From positions 51,747-115,746 of the forward strand of contig CAJTYS010000008.1 of assembly GCA_910583765.1 (NCBI GenBank): DNA of 64,000 bases. Reading direction: 5' to 3'. How positions within the stretch are numbered: position 1 is the first letter of the stretch; each line of letters opens with the position of its first letter. This DNA is from an uncultured Eubacteriales bacterium (GTDB lineage: Bacteria > Bacillota > Clostridia > Peptostreptococcales > Anaerovoracaceae). The notes under the pieces are model-generated. The model saw only the letters and a list, made by a program, of their open reading frames with translations, had not been told where the DNA came from and ran no database searches. A program made the translations under genes and the position numbers. Below, in pieces: positions 1 through 8,409 of the stretch.

Positions 1-2
1 CC

Positions 3-779
3 GGCCTCATCCCTTTGGGCCTTTCTGCGATCATTTACCTTGTGCTGTCCATGAGACATCCCATCACCCATGTGGATGACACCATATTGCATGCGCTGCG
101 CAGCGATTTCACTATCAACTGGTGGCTGGTGGTTCCGGCTGTCCTGATGCTGGTCCTGCCTTTGCTGAAAGTCAACGTGATGATCGCTATGGCTGCCAGC
201 ATCGTCAGCGGCGCTGTGGTTTCCATGGCCGTGCAGGGGCTGTCCTTTGGGGAAACCTGTAAATTCGCGGTCATGGGTTACGCTGCCCAAAGCGGCAGCC
301 TGGGAGCGATCTTGGACGGCGGCGGAGCTGTTTCCATGCTGGAAGTCTGCGGCATTGTGTTTTTGTCCTGCTCCTATTCAGGGATCTTCAGCGGAACCAA
401 TATGTTGGGAAACATCCAGCATCTCTTGGAAAAGCTCATAGGGCGGATTGGAAAGTTTGGCGCTATGTTTGTCACCGGCCTTGCCACCACAGGGATTTTC
501 TGCAATCAGACCATCGCTTCCATCATGTGCAGCGATCTTTTGGGAAAGCCTTACGAAGCGCAGGGGGCCAGCAAAACGGAGCTTGCCATTGACATCGAAA
601 ATTCGGCGATTGTCACGGCGGGCCTAGTGCCTTGGACCATTGCCTGCACCGTGCCTCTGGGCATGCTGGGCGTGGGCATTGAAGCGCTGCCTTACTCAGT
701 GTTTCTTTATTTGATGCCCCTGTGTTACATGGTTACCAAGGGGATCTGGTATGGTGAAAGCGATCGAGAAAAATCGTAG
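3..779 (+). CDS. Na+/H+ antiporter NhaC-like, C-terminal part (cut by window edge)
   Basis: The frame is open to the left edge, so only about the last 258 residues are present; the TTG at 15 is not a convincing start. The protein is very hydrophobic with several membrane helices. It contains the pattern NQTIASIMCSDLLG followed by a segment rich in small residues and proline (TAGLVPWTIACTVPLG), as I recall from NhaC-type antiporters. A role in exchanging Na+ for protons, or an organic cation, across the membrane follows from the family. A strong terminator follows, so it is probably not cotranscribed with the operon downstream. Family fairly sure, substrate unknown. Confidence 0.75.
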   Translation, partial: GLIPLGLSAIIYLVLSMRHPITHVDDTILHALRSDFTINWWLVVPAVLMLVLPLLKVNVMIAMAASIVSGAVVSMAVQGLSFGETCKFAVMGYAAQSGSLGAILDGGGAVSMLEVCGIVFLSCSYSGIFSGTNMLGNIQHLLEKLIGRIGKFGAMFVTGLATTGIFCNQTIASIMCSDLLGKPYEAQGASKTELAIDIENSAIVTAGLVPWTIACTVPLGMLGVGIEALPYSVFLYLMPLCYMVTKGIWYGESDREKS

Positions 780-797
780 TTCATGTAAGAAAGAGTG

Positions 798-832
798 AAA
801 GCTATCGCAATTCAACGGGCGATAGCTTTTTT
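798..832 (+). terminator. Rho-independent terminator after the antiporter gene
   Basis: An 11-bp perfect stem (AAAGCTATCGC at 798-808 with GCGATAGCTTT at 819-829) has a 10-nt loop and runs into a T tract. It separates the antiporter transcript from the catabolic unit beginning at 1181. Confidence 0.9.
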
Positions 833-952
833 AGTGGTGATTTTCAGGGAAAATGAATGTTCCAATGGTGTTTACTATTTTTATCGAAACATTGAATGTG
901 TGTTTAAGATGAACGATGTGATTTTGACAGACCAGGGGGGTGACCAGATGGT

Positions 953-1050
953 CCCCTTATTCTCCAAAAGGAGTAAAAAATCAAAGAAGCCATCTTTAAA
1001 AGTGACTTTTCGGACAATTGCGAAAAAATCAAATTGATTTATAGTAGAAG
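953..1050 (+). promoter_or_regulatory. Conserved leader A (operator plus promoter) before the 1181 operon
   Basis: This 98-bp stretch aligns almost without gaps to 6942-7040, upstream of the other catabolic unit. The first 23 bases (953-975 and 6942-6964) are identical and include the inverted repeat CTCCAAAAGGAG. The motif AAAAGTGAC lies at the same distance in both copies. It ends in a promoter-like pair, TTGCGA (1018-1023) and TATAGT (1040-1045), 16 bp apart. The rest of 780-1180 holds no convincing gene; an 80-codon frame at 795-1037 lies over the terminator and this leader. Binding of a shared activator is inference. Confidence 0.65.
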
Positions 1051-1180
1051 TCAATAAAAAGGTATCTTTGCGTGTAGAATATAGGAAGGTGTCTAAAGCG
1101 CATGATGTTGATAATCAAAAGGACCACATCATAGCGATTAGGCACCGAATCAGTTTGAGAGTTAAGGTAAGGAGGACAAA

Positions 1181-2047
1181 ATGAAATCAATTACAGTAAT
1201 TGGGTGCGGAACAATGGGAAGCAGGATCATAAATGCGCTGATGCTCGGCGGGTGCGATGTGACCATCATTGATCTGAATGAAGCGGCGGCAAAGCCCTTT
1301 GTGGAAAGAGGGGCGAAATACTTCAAGAGCGTCAATGAAGCGGGAGATACGGACTGCGTGCTGATCAACCTTCCGACACACGAAATCGCCAAAAAAGCCA
1401 TGCTGGGAACAGATTCTGAAAAATTAAAAGGCAAGATGCTAATCAACACCACCACTTCAACGCCCGAGGAAGTCAGAGACATGGATGAGCTGGCGAAACA
1501 GCTGGGGATGCTCCATTTGGACGCTAAGATCGAAAACTATCCGGGAGACATCGGAACAAAGAACGCATACTTGGTTTACTCGGGATGTGAAGAGGTGTTC
1601 CGCAAAATGAAGCCGGCGTTAGACGCGATCGGTCAGGCAGCGTATTTAGGTGAAAAGGTGGAAGGCGCGAGCATTACGGATATCGCCATTTTAGAGGTCC
1701 ACTTCGGTGCGATCGCTACGCTGGCGGAATCAGCCGCATACTGCATCAAGAACGATTATTCAGTAAAGACCTTCATGGATCAGTTGAGATCGATTCTTCC
1801 TCTGATGCTGGAAGGGAACTACAGGGCTTTTGAAGACGGACTCAAAAATTATGACAGGCAGTTTGAAGACGCGAGCGAATGCGCGCTGACCATGGAGACC
1901 ATCGCTTTGGAAACGATTTTAAGATCCATCAAAGACCGCGGTGTCAAAACGCCATGCGGTGATTCCATCCTTGATTTATTCAAAAAAGGCATTGAGAGCG
2001 GCAATGGCAAAAAGAACGTGGTCGCTGTGGTAAACGAACTGATTTAG
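1181..2047 (+). CDS. NAD(P)-dependent imine reductase / beta-hydroxyacid dehydrogenase-family oxidoreductase
   Basis: This 288-residue protein opens with a Rossmann dinucleotide-binding loop (ITVIGCGTMGSR) and has the two-domain layout of the 3-hydroxyisobutyrate dehydrogenase / imine reductase superfamily. In the hinge helix (VEGASITDIAI) I see no lysine where the hydroxyacid dehydrogenases carry their catalytic one; an aspartate is nearby, as in imine reductases. It may therefore interconvert an amine and an imine rather than an alcohol and a carbonyl. An AGGAGG site sits just upstream of the ATG. It is first in a four-gene unit, 27 bp before the ASKHA gene. Family sure, substrate unknown. 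Confidence 0.8.
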   Translation: MKSITVIGCGTMGSRIINALMLGGCDVTIIDLNEAAAKPFVERGAKYFKSVNEAGDTDCVLINLPTHEIAKKAMLGTDSEKLKGKMLINTTTSTPEEVRDMDELAKQLGMLHLDAKIENYPGDIGTKNAYLVYSGCEEVFRKMKPALDAIGQAAYLGEKVEGASITDIAILEVHFGAIATLAESAAYCIKNDYSVKTFMDQLRSILPLMLEGNYRAFEDGLKNYDRQFEDASECALTMETIALETILRSIKDRGVKTPCGDSILDLFKKGIESGNGKKNVVAVVNELI

Positions 2048-2074
2048 CAGGGAAAACAGCGATGGAGGTAAAGC

Positions 2075-3748
2075 ATGGCATACATGATCGGAATCGACAC
2101 AGGCGGAACTTATACGGACGCTGTTCTTTTGGACGCGGACCGGAAAAGCGCTGATGCCGTGATTAGAAAATCCAAATCCTTCACCACCCATGAAAGGCTG
2201 GAAGAAGGGATCGAAAACAGCATAAAAAGACTGGATTTAACAGAAGAGGAAATTGCGGCTATCGAAAAAATCGTTTTATCCACAACCCTGGCGACAAACG
2301 CCATTGTGGAGGGAAAGATTCATGACGTGGGGCTGATTCTCATCGGCGGTTTGCCGAGGGGCCAGTTGGCCACGGAGCATGTGAGGCAGGTTCGGGGGAA
2401 AGTAAACATCAAAGGCAGAGTGCTGCTGGACATAGACAGATATGAAGTGAGCGAAGCGGTAAAATGGCTGGAAAAAGACGTGGACTCCATCGCGGTATCC
2501 TGCGTGGCAAGCGTGAGAAATCCGATTCTGGAACAAAAGGTAAGAGAAATCATCTGCGGTATATGCGATCTTCCGGTAATATGCGGGCATGAACTGGCAA
2601 GCGACTTGGGCTTTCTAGAACGTACAAATACCGCGGTCATAAATGGGGGATTGCTGCCGATCATCAATTCTTTCATTCAGGCCATGAAAAAAGTGTTGAG
2701 TCAGAACGGGATCAAGGCACCCGTATTCGTAGTAAAAGGAGATGGAACCATCACCAAAAGCCATGTGATCAAAAACACTCCAGTAGACACCGTATTATCC
2801 GGTCCTGCGGCAAGTATCATCGGAGCCATCAATCTGACAGAGGCAGAGCACGCGGTAGTGGCGGATATGGGTGGCACTACCACAGATACAGGAGTCGTCA
2901 GAAACAAAAGGGTGGAATTGTCACCTGATGGCGCACAAGTGGGAAACTGGAAGATCAAGATCAAATCGGCCAAGCTATATACTTTTGGATTGGGTGGAGA
3001 TAGCCACATCAAGGTAAAAGACAGCGGTTTTGAAATCGGCCCAGAGCGGATCGTGCCCGCGTGCAGGCGTGGTGACGGGGATGCCGCCGCCACACCCACT
3101 GACGTGCTCCATTACAGCAATAACTTTGCCATGTGGGACAGGGAAAAAGCGGTGACAGCCATAAGAAAGCAGGCGGAAACAGCCGGATTAACGGCGGATG
3201 CGTATATCTGCGGAGCAAAGGACGCTGTGGCCAAGAAAATCCATGACCACCTGCGGCAATACGAAGCCACAGGCCTTCCGGTCATTGCCATCGGAGCACC
3301 AGCCAAGTCCTGGTACGAAATCACCAGAAAGAAATATGACCTAAACCTGATAATCCCGGAACATTATGAAGTGGCCAACGCCGTAGGCGCAGCCACGGCG
3401 GGCATTTGCGCGGTAGGCGAAGCCGTGATTCGGCCTGGTGAAGACGGAGGTGGATTCTTGGTTCATGGAAACACCGAGCGATTCGCCTTTAACGAGATGA
3501 CTGCGGCCCTGAACAAAGCTTTGGCCGTCAGCAGAGCTTACGCGGTGCGGGCCATTGAAGAACAAGGGCTGGAGCCTTCCGAAGAAACATATGAATGCGA
3601 GAGCGTTTATCAAAAAGGTGACAGGCTGGTCCACATGCCGGTCACAGTCACTGATGAGGGAAAAATAAATTGCTCCCATGATCCAGAGAAAGGAAAATTC
3701 GTAGAAGCAAAAGTAAAGGTCCTGATTGGCGGAAATATGTTCGCCTAA
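2075..3748 (+). CDS. Hydantoinase/oxoprolinase-family (HyuA-like) protein
   Basis: The 557-residue protein starts with the ASKHA phosphate loop IGIDTGGTYTDAV, has the second nucleotide motif VVADMGGTTTDTG near residue 265, and GLGGDS near residue 310. These are typical of HyuA/oxoprolinase N-terminal proteins, which use ATP to open cyclic amides. It is shorter than usual HyuA (about 690 residues) and no HyuB partner is present. Being 39 bp upstream of a B12 enzyme gene, it could instead act as an ATP-driven helper or reactivase for it, as the actin-fold MutL protein is thought to do for glutamate mutase. RBS GGAGG precedes the ATG. Fold sure, role open. Confidence 0.75.
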   Translation: MAYMIGIDTGGTYTDAVLLDADRKSADAVIRKSKSFTTHERLEEGIENSIKRLDLTEEEIAAIEKIVLSTTLATNAIVEGKIHDVGLILIGGLPRGQLATEHVRQVRGKVNIKGRVLLDIDRYEVSEAVKWLEKDVDSIAVSCVASVRNPILEQKVREIICGICDLPVICGHELASDLGFLERTNTAVINGGLLPIINSFIQAMKKVLSQNGIKAPVFVVKGDGTITKSHVIKNTPVDTVLSGPAASIIGAINLTEAEHAVVADMGGTTTDTGVVRNKRVELSPDGAQVGNWKIKIKSAKLYTFGLGGDSHIKVKDSGFEIGPERIVPACRRGDGDAAATPTDVLHYSNNFAMWDREKAVTAIRKQAETAGLTADAYICGAKDAVAKKIHDHLRQYEATGLPVIAIGAPAKSWYEITRKKYDLNLIIPEHYEVANAVGAATAGICAVGEAVIRPGEDGGGFLVHGNTERFAFNEMTAALNKALAVSRAYAVRAIEEQGLEPSEETYECESVYQKGDRLVHMPVTVTDEGKINCSHDPEKGKFVEAKVKVLIGGNMFA

Positions 3749-3787
3749 TGATAAATGAAGATTATCACACAGTAAAGGAGTGGAGAC

Positions 3788-5566
3788 ATGAAAAGGGAAA
3801 AATTTTTGAGCAGGACGGATCGAGAGTACATTGCCAGCATGATTCCGGAAAGCACACCGGATTGGAAAGCAGCATGGGAAGAAGGCTATAAAATCGGTGA
3901 AACGCTGGAAATCAAAGAAACGCCGTTCAAGAAAAAATACGGTGTGAAAAGTGACGTAGAGTACAGGATGCGCCTAAAAGAAACAGGTAAGCTATGTTGG
4001 AAAATCAACACAGGCCTCGCAAGCATCGAAGAACAGGCAGAAGCCATGAAAGCCGCTGAGAAATTCAATGAAGAAACCGGTATGCGCATCAGCTACGCGC
4101 ACCAGCTTCCTCAGAACATAACAGGCGTGCCTAAAGACAAGAGAAAAGGACTCCCCATTTCGCTGGGATTCATGCTCAATGAACCGGAGGATTGGGAAAA
4201 GATCTCTATGGCAGCCACAGTGCAGCCTATTTTCGGGGACAACCACCTGGGTTGGCCAAACGCAGTAGAGACAACCATCAATTCTTTACAGGCAGGAAGC
4301 ACTTATACCGGATTATTTAGTACTTATGTTCAAGTCGCGCCAGGCTGCCCGGATGAAGTGTGGAACATGACACAGATCGTCAAGGCGTTAGGGATCACAG
4401 CGGCCAAGTATGACGAAAAAGTAGTAGTGAACGATCAGTCGGACGATGGTTATGGCGCGTATTTCTCTGACCTGGCCACGTCTCTTGCCATGACAAGAAT
4501 GGACAGATACATCGTGAGTGACTTGTGCAAAACGAGATTTTGTTACAGCTTTGGCAACTTTACGCAGAATATCATGCAGAAGGTCGCCCTGTGGCTGGCG
4601 GCAAGTGATATTTTCAGCACCGATGATCAACCTGGGATCGGATTCATGTATCCAGATACCATCAGCCATTGGGATCATCATCTTCATGCCAATTACGGAT
4701 TTCAGATTCCTGAAATTCTCATGTTCGTGCTGGCAGAGGACAAATTCAAGACTGGTTCCTCCTTCCTGACAGTTCCTATCACAGAAAAGGTTGCTATACC
4801 TACGGTTTCCGAAATGCTGGATATGACAGCGGCTTGCCAGAGGACGGAAGAGACCGTTTACTACTGGAGAGATCTCATCAACTGGGAACCTATCGAAAAG
4901 CTTAAAGATCAGATTATTGACTTCTCAGAAACCATGTTCCAAAACATGCTGGACGGCTTGGCGGAAGCTGGCGTTGACATTACGAACCCAATCGAACTGA
5001 TGGTTGTGCTCAAGAGCATGGATCCGTTCGCCTTGGAAAAGATGTTCCACCCTTCCATTGTCAATGATGGCAAAGACACTATGGAACCGCTGATTCCCGC
5101 TGCTCTCTGGAACGCGACGCAGAACGAACTGGCGGATCAGATCAAAGAGCTATCATCAACAAAATATCCAAATCTAGTAAAAGACAAAAGAATATGCGTG
5201 GCCTCAGGAGACGTTCATTTCGCGGGAGCTGCTGTGATCGTAGGTGTTCTCGAAGAGTTCGGCGCAGATGTGGTTGATGGTGGAAATCAGCTGGAAGCCA
5301 TTGACGTGTTGGATTTGGCGGATGAACATGGTGTGACGGATATCTGTATCAGCCTTCACAATGGACAGGCACTGCCATACGCCAAATTGCTGGTGGAAAT
5401 GGCCAAGGAACGGGGCAAGGAGTACAGATTTTTCATGGGCGGTGTTATGCAGAGCTTTTTGAATCCTGATGATGAAGTCCCTACGGACGTTACCAAAGAA
5501 ATCAATGAATTAGGCATCATTACCTGCACAACGGTAGAGGATCTGCTGGACAAACTGACAAGATAA
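3788..5566 (+). CDS. Cobalamin-dependent mutase-like protein (catalytic domain plus B12-binding domain)
   Basis: The 592-residue protein ends in a classical B12-binding domain (about 465-592) with the DxHxxG signature D475-V-H477-F-A-G480; His477 would be the lower axial ligand of cobalt. The N-terminal 450 residues are compatible with a TIM-barrel such as methylaspartate (glutamate) mutase E, or with single-chain carbon-skeleton mutases such as 2-methyleneglutarate mutase (about 614 residues). I cannot choose between these by eye. Barrel and B12 domain on one chain differs from the split glutamate mutase. It likely rearranges an intermediate of the pathway encoded around it. Start is set by AAAGGAG before ATG 3788. 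Confidence 0.75.
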   Translation: MKREKFLSRTDREYIASMIPESTPDWKAAWEEGYKIGETLEIKETPFKKKYGVKSDVEYRMRLKETGKLCWKINTGLASIEEQAEAMKAAEKFNEETGMRISYAHQLPQNITGVPKDKRKGLPISLGFMLNEPEDWEKISMAATVQPIFGDNHLGWPNAVETTINSLQAGSTYTGLFSTYVQVAPGCPDEVWNMTQIVKALGITAAKYDEKVVVNDQSDDGYGAYFSDLATSLAMTRMDRYIVSDLCKTRFCYSFGNFTQNIMQKVALWLAASDIFSTDDQPGIGFMYPDTISHWDHHLHANYGFQIPEILMFVLAEDKFKTGSSFLTVPITEKVAIPTVSEMLDMTAACQRTEETVYYWRDLINWEPIEKLKDQIIDFSETMFQNMLDGLAEAGVDITNPIELMVVLKSMDPFALEKMFHPSIVNDGKDTMEPLIPAALWNATQNELADQIKELSSTKYPNLVKDKRICVASGDVHFAGAAVIVGVLEEFGADVVDGGNQLEAIDVLDLADEHGVTDICISLHNGQALPYAKLLVEMAKERGKEYRFFMGGVMQSFLNPDDEVPTDVTKEINELGIITCTTVEDLLDKLTR

Positions 5567-5632
5567 AGGTGCGTAAAGGGATTGGAGATTGAGAAAGAAC
5601 AATTTCACAGATAGACAACCAGGAGGTATGTT

Positions 5633-6868
5633 ATGGAAAACACATTAGTAAACCCTACCAAAAAACAATGGATTTCATTGGTTCTCTGCGTGATCGCAGG
5701 TTCCATCGCACCATTTTTCCAGTACTGTCATGGTACGATGGCGGACTACTTTATGGACGAATATAACCTTTCTTACACACAGTGGGGAATCATCAACTCT
5801 ACTTATTCGTTCGCTTGCGGCATCGGCCTCTTTATTGTAGGTGCTATCGTAGAAAAGCTAGGATGTAAAGCTTGGACCATGATCGGTATCGCAATGATGA
5901 TCGTCGGCCACATTATTTTCTTCTTCGCACCGAGCTATCCAGTCCTCATCATCGCGCGAATCATCAGTGGCGCAGGCAACGCATGCATTTATAACGCAGC
6001 TTATACACTGGCTGTTCACTGGTTCCAGGGGACCAACAAGGTGGGTGTCGCTACCGCGGGCATGACCGGAGCGGACGGCATAGGCACGTTCCTGGCGCTG
6101 TATATTTTCGCGCTGGTTATGAGTCATATGGGAATGACCTCCGGTAATATCACCGTAGTGGCAATTGTCGCAGTAATTCTTGTCCTCCTCATCATCTTCT
6201 TAAAGGACCCTGGCGACGCAGAAGCAGGAAACGAAGCGGCGGCAGACGCAGCGGATGATGGAAAATTTGACAAGGCGCTGAACACCAATACCATCGCCCA
6301 TTCGCTGATCGTAACTGGCGTATTGGGCGGACTGGGAATCGCCAATTATTGGGGACCGACCATGATGCAGGAAATGGGTCTTTCCAATTCCACGTCAGGT
6401 CTGATTTCAACGCTGTATACACTGCTGGGAATCTTTTCAGGATTGATCTTCGGTGCGATTTCCGACAAGATGGGCAAGAGAAAGCCTTCCCTGCTGATCG
6501 CGGGTATCGGCATGACGCTGGCGTACGTGATTATGATCTTCGGCAGCATGTGGTCCAGTGTGGCGCTGGTGGCTGTCGCCTTCATGCTGGCAGGCTTCTG
6601 CGCTTATGTCGCCTATCCAATCGGTTTCGCGCTGATTTCCGATACGGTGAAATCAAACAAGATCGGCGGAGCCAATGGCATCATTCAGGGCGTGTCCTTC
6701 CTGATTGGCATGTTCGTGTTCCAGCAGGTGGTAGGTGTCGTAAAGGACGCTACAGATTCCTACTGGATCGGTTTGGCCTTCTGCGCGGTGCTGATTTTCC
6801 TCGTTAATGTGGTATCGGTATTGATTTTCGCAAAAGAAAAGGATCAGATTCAGAAGAAAGCGAAATAA
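5633..6868 (+). CDS. MFS transporter, oxalate:formate antiporter-like
   Basis: A 411-residue integral membrane protein with about 12 hydrophobic helices. The loop between helices 2 and 3 (GAIVEKLGCKAW) and its counterpart in the second half (GAISDKMGKRKPS) match the major facilitator signature. The central loop (around residue 200) is rich in Ala, Asp and Glu. It closes the unit that begins at 1181 and probably moves the pathway substrate or a carboxylate product. A GGAGG lies just before ATG 5633. Family sure, substrate unknown. Confidence 0.85.
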   Translation: MENTLVNPTKKQWISLVLCVIAGSIAPFFQYCHGTMADYFMDEYNLSYTQWGIINSTYSFACGIGLFIVGAIVEKLGCKAWTMIGIAMMIVGHIIFFFAPSYPVLIIARIISGAGNACIYNAAYTLAVHWFQGTNKVGVATAGMTGADGIGTFLALYIFALVMSHMGMTSGNITVVAIVAVILVLLIIFLKDPGDAEAGNEAAADAADDGKFDKALNTNTIAHSLIVTGVLGGLGIANYWGPTMMQEMGLSNSTSGLISTLYTLLGIFSGLIFGAISDKMGKRKPSLLIAGIGMTLAYVIMIFGSMWSSVALVAVAFMLAGFCAYVAYPIGFALISDTVKSNKIGGANGIIQGVSFLIGMFVFQQVVGVVKDATDSYWIGLAFCAVLIFLVNVVSVLIFAKEKDQIQKKAK

Positions 6869-6917
6869 AGAAACTTAGCGAATTTTTATCATCATAATGT
6901 TACATCCAATGATTACA

Positions 6918-6951
6918 GAATAAGGGGAGACCAAACGGTCTCCCCTTATTC
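6918..6951 (+). terminator. Perfect 15-bp hairpin between the two catabolic units
   Basis: GAATAAGGGGAGACC (6918-6932) pairs perfectly with GGTCTCCCCTTATTC (6937-6951) around an AAAC loop. No T tract follows, so it may end or protect the upstream transcript, or be part of the operator region of leader B, which it overlaps from 6942. Confidence 0.6.
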
Positions 6952-7040
6952 TCCAAAAGGAGTAGGAGCTCAGAACGCAAGCTTCCAAAAGTGACCGTTC
7001 AGAGAATTGTAAAAAATAGCTGATCGTTTATCATAGAAGC
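6942..7040 (+). promoter_or_regulatory. Conserved leader B (operator plus promoter) before the 7101 unit
   Basis: Second copy of the leader at 953-1050: the 23-bp block at 6942-6964 is identical, AAAAGTGAC follows at the same spacing, and the segment ends in a matching promoter, TTGTAA (7007-7012) and TATCAT (7029-7034), again 16 bp apart. It lies 67 bp upstream of ATG 7101. The conserved inverted repeat CTCCAAAAGGAG lies about 45 bp upstream of the -35 element, a position suited to an activator. Confidence 0.65.
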
Positions 7041-7100
7041 ATAAGTTAACGGAATTGAATGTTAATTCATCTAGTCGGCAAATTACAAGGAGGAGCTTCG

Positions 7101-8399
7101 ATGAATTTAGAAAAGACAAAAGTATTTTATGACGAGATCAAAGGCTATATTGTGGATGGTGTCGCCAGTTCATTCCATATCACTGATGTTGAAGAAGTGC
7201 CTTTGTGTGTAGAGTATGGTAAAGGGCCTAGAGTATATGACCTTGACGGCAATGCGTACATCGACTATGTACTGGGTCTTGGACCGATGATCCTGGGCCA
7301 TGCCGATGAAAAAACGGATCAAGCGGTCATCCAGCAGCTTTCAAGAGGAACGCATTTCTCAGCACCTACGCCACAGTTAAAAGAGCTGGCAAAGAAAATG
7401 TGTGAGATCATCCCGTGCGCAGAGAGCCTCATGTTCGAGAGTACGGGCAGCGAAGCGGACATGGTCGCTTTCAGATTGGCGAGAGCCTATACCAAGAGAT
7501 CCAAGATCATCAAGTTTGAAGGCCATTATCACGGCTGGGCCGATGAGCAGAACATCACATTCAAGACAGAAACAGTTGGAGAGCTGGGGCCAAAGAACAA
7601 TATCAACAAGATCTATAACGTGCTAGGTCAAAGAAGCGCTGCGGCGGACGATGTGGTCCTAGCGCCTTGGAACGATCTCGAAACACTGGAAGAGATCATC
7701 AAAGCAAACGATGGCGAGATCGCAGGGATGATCATGGAGCCGTTTATGTGTGATGAAGGCCCGATCCCCCCAAAAGACGGATACCTGCAAGGCGTAAGAG
7801 ATCTGTGCGACAAATACGGAATCGTCCTGATCTTTGATGAAATCATCACCGGGTTTCGGCTCGCTCTGGGCGGGGCTCAGGAAAAATACGGCGTAACGCC
7901 GGACATTGGTCTTTTCGCTAAGGCACTGGCAGGAGGGTACCCTATGTCCATGATTGCAGGAAAGAAAGAAATCATGGAATGCGGCGTGAAAGTGTCAGGA
8001 TGCTTTAACGGCAATCCAGTAGCTTCTGCGGCTGGCCTGGTAGTAGCCGAGGAGCTGTCAAAGCCTGGAGTTTATGAACAGTTCCAAAAGCTGGGCGACA
8101 TGTTGTGCGATGGGTTTAAAGCCTTGTGCAAGAAATATGGCGTGAAAGGATACGCCGAAGCTCATGGAGCCATTGCCCTGATCATGTTTGGCAAAGAAAA
8201 TGCCTTTGAGGATATCAGAGATTACATAGAAAACAGCGATGTTGACTTCTATAACCAATTCTTTGTGAAAGCAAAGGAATACGGCGTTAGATTGACATAC
8301 AGAAGAGGTAGGATTTTCCTGTCAACAAAGCATACGGAAGCGGACATTAAACTGACATTGGAAGCTTTTGATAAAGCCTTAAAAGACATAACGGCATAA
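7101..8399 (+). CDS. Class III PLP aminotransferase, glutamate-1-semialdehyde aminomutase-like
   Basis: The 432-residue protein has the fold-type I class III pattern: LFDEIITGFR-type segment (IFDEIITGFRLALGG), then FAKALAGGYPMS with Lys274 as the expected PLP Schiff-base lysine, close to where glutamate-1-semialdehyde aminomutase carries it. No haem-synthesis genes lie nearby, so it more likely transfers or shifts an amino group on the pathway substrate. The frame extends upstream to 7059, but ATG 7101 is preceded by AAGGAGG at good spacing and is chosen. It heads unit B, 10 bp before the activase gene. Confidence 0.85.
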   Translation: MNLEKTKVFYDEIKGYIVDGVASSFHITDVEEVPLCVEYGKGPRVYDLDGNAYIDYVLGLGPMILGHADEKTDQAVIQQLSRGTHFSAPTPQLKELAKKMCEIIPCAESLMFESTGSEADMVAFRLARAYTKRSKIIKFEGHYHGWADEQNITFKTETVGELGPKNNINKIYNVLGQRSAAADDVVLAPWNDLETLEEIIKANDGEIAGMIMEPFMCDEGPIPPKDGYLQGVRDLCDKYGIVLIFDEIITGFRLALGGAQEKYGVTPDIGLFAKALAGGYPMSMIAGKKEIMECGVKVSGCFNGNPVASAAGLVVAEELSKPGVYEQFQKLGDMLCDGFKALCKKYGVKGYAEAHGAIALIMFGKENAFEDIRDYIENSDVDFYNQFFVKAKEYGVRLTYRRGRIFLSTKHTEADIKLTLEAFDKALKDITA

Positions 8400-8409
8400 A
8401 GGAGGGGCC

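Noticed and set aside
795..1037. 80-codon plus-strand frame after the antiporter gene
   Set aside because: It overlaps a strong terminator and the conserved leader, has no RBS, and its composition is not protein-like.
1130..1160. GGCAC...GTTTG resembling a sigma-54 promoter before 1181
   Set aside because: The GG-to-GC spacing and the -12 GC are not met; the sigma-A-like pair in leader A fits better.
1181..5566. Complete nicotinate fermentation or glutamate mutase pathway
   Set aside because: Key partners such as 6-hydroxynicotinate reductase, enamidase, methylaspartase or separate mutase S subunit were not seen.
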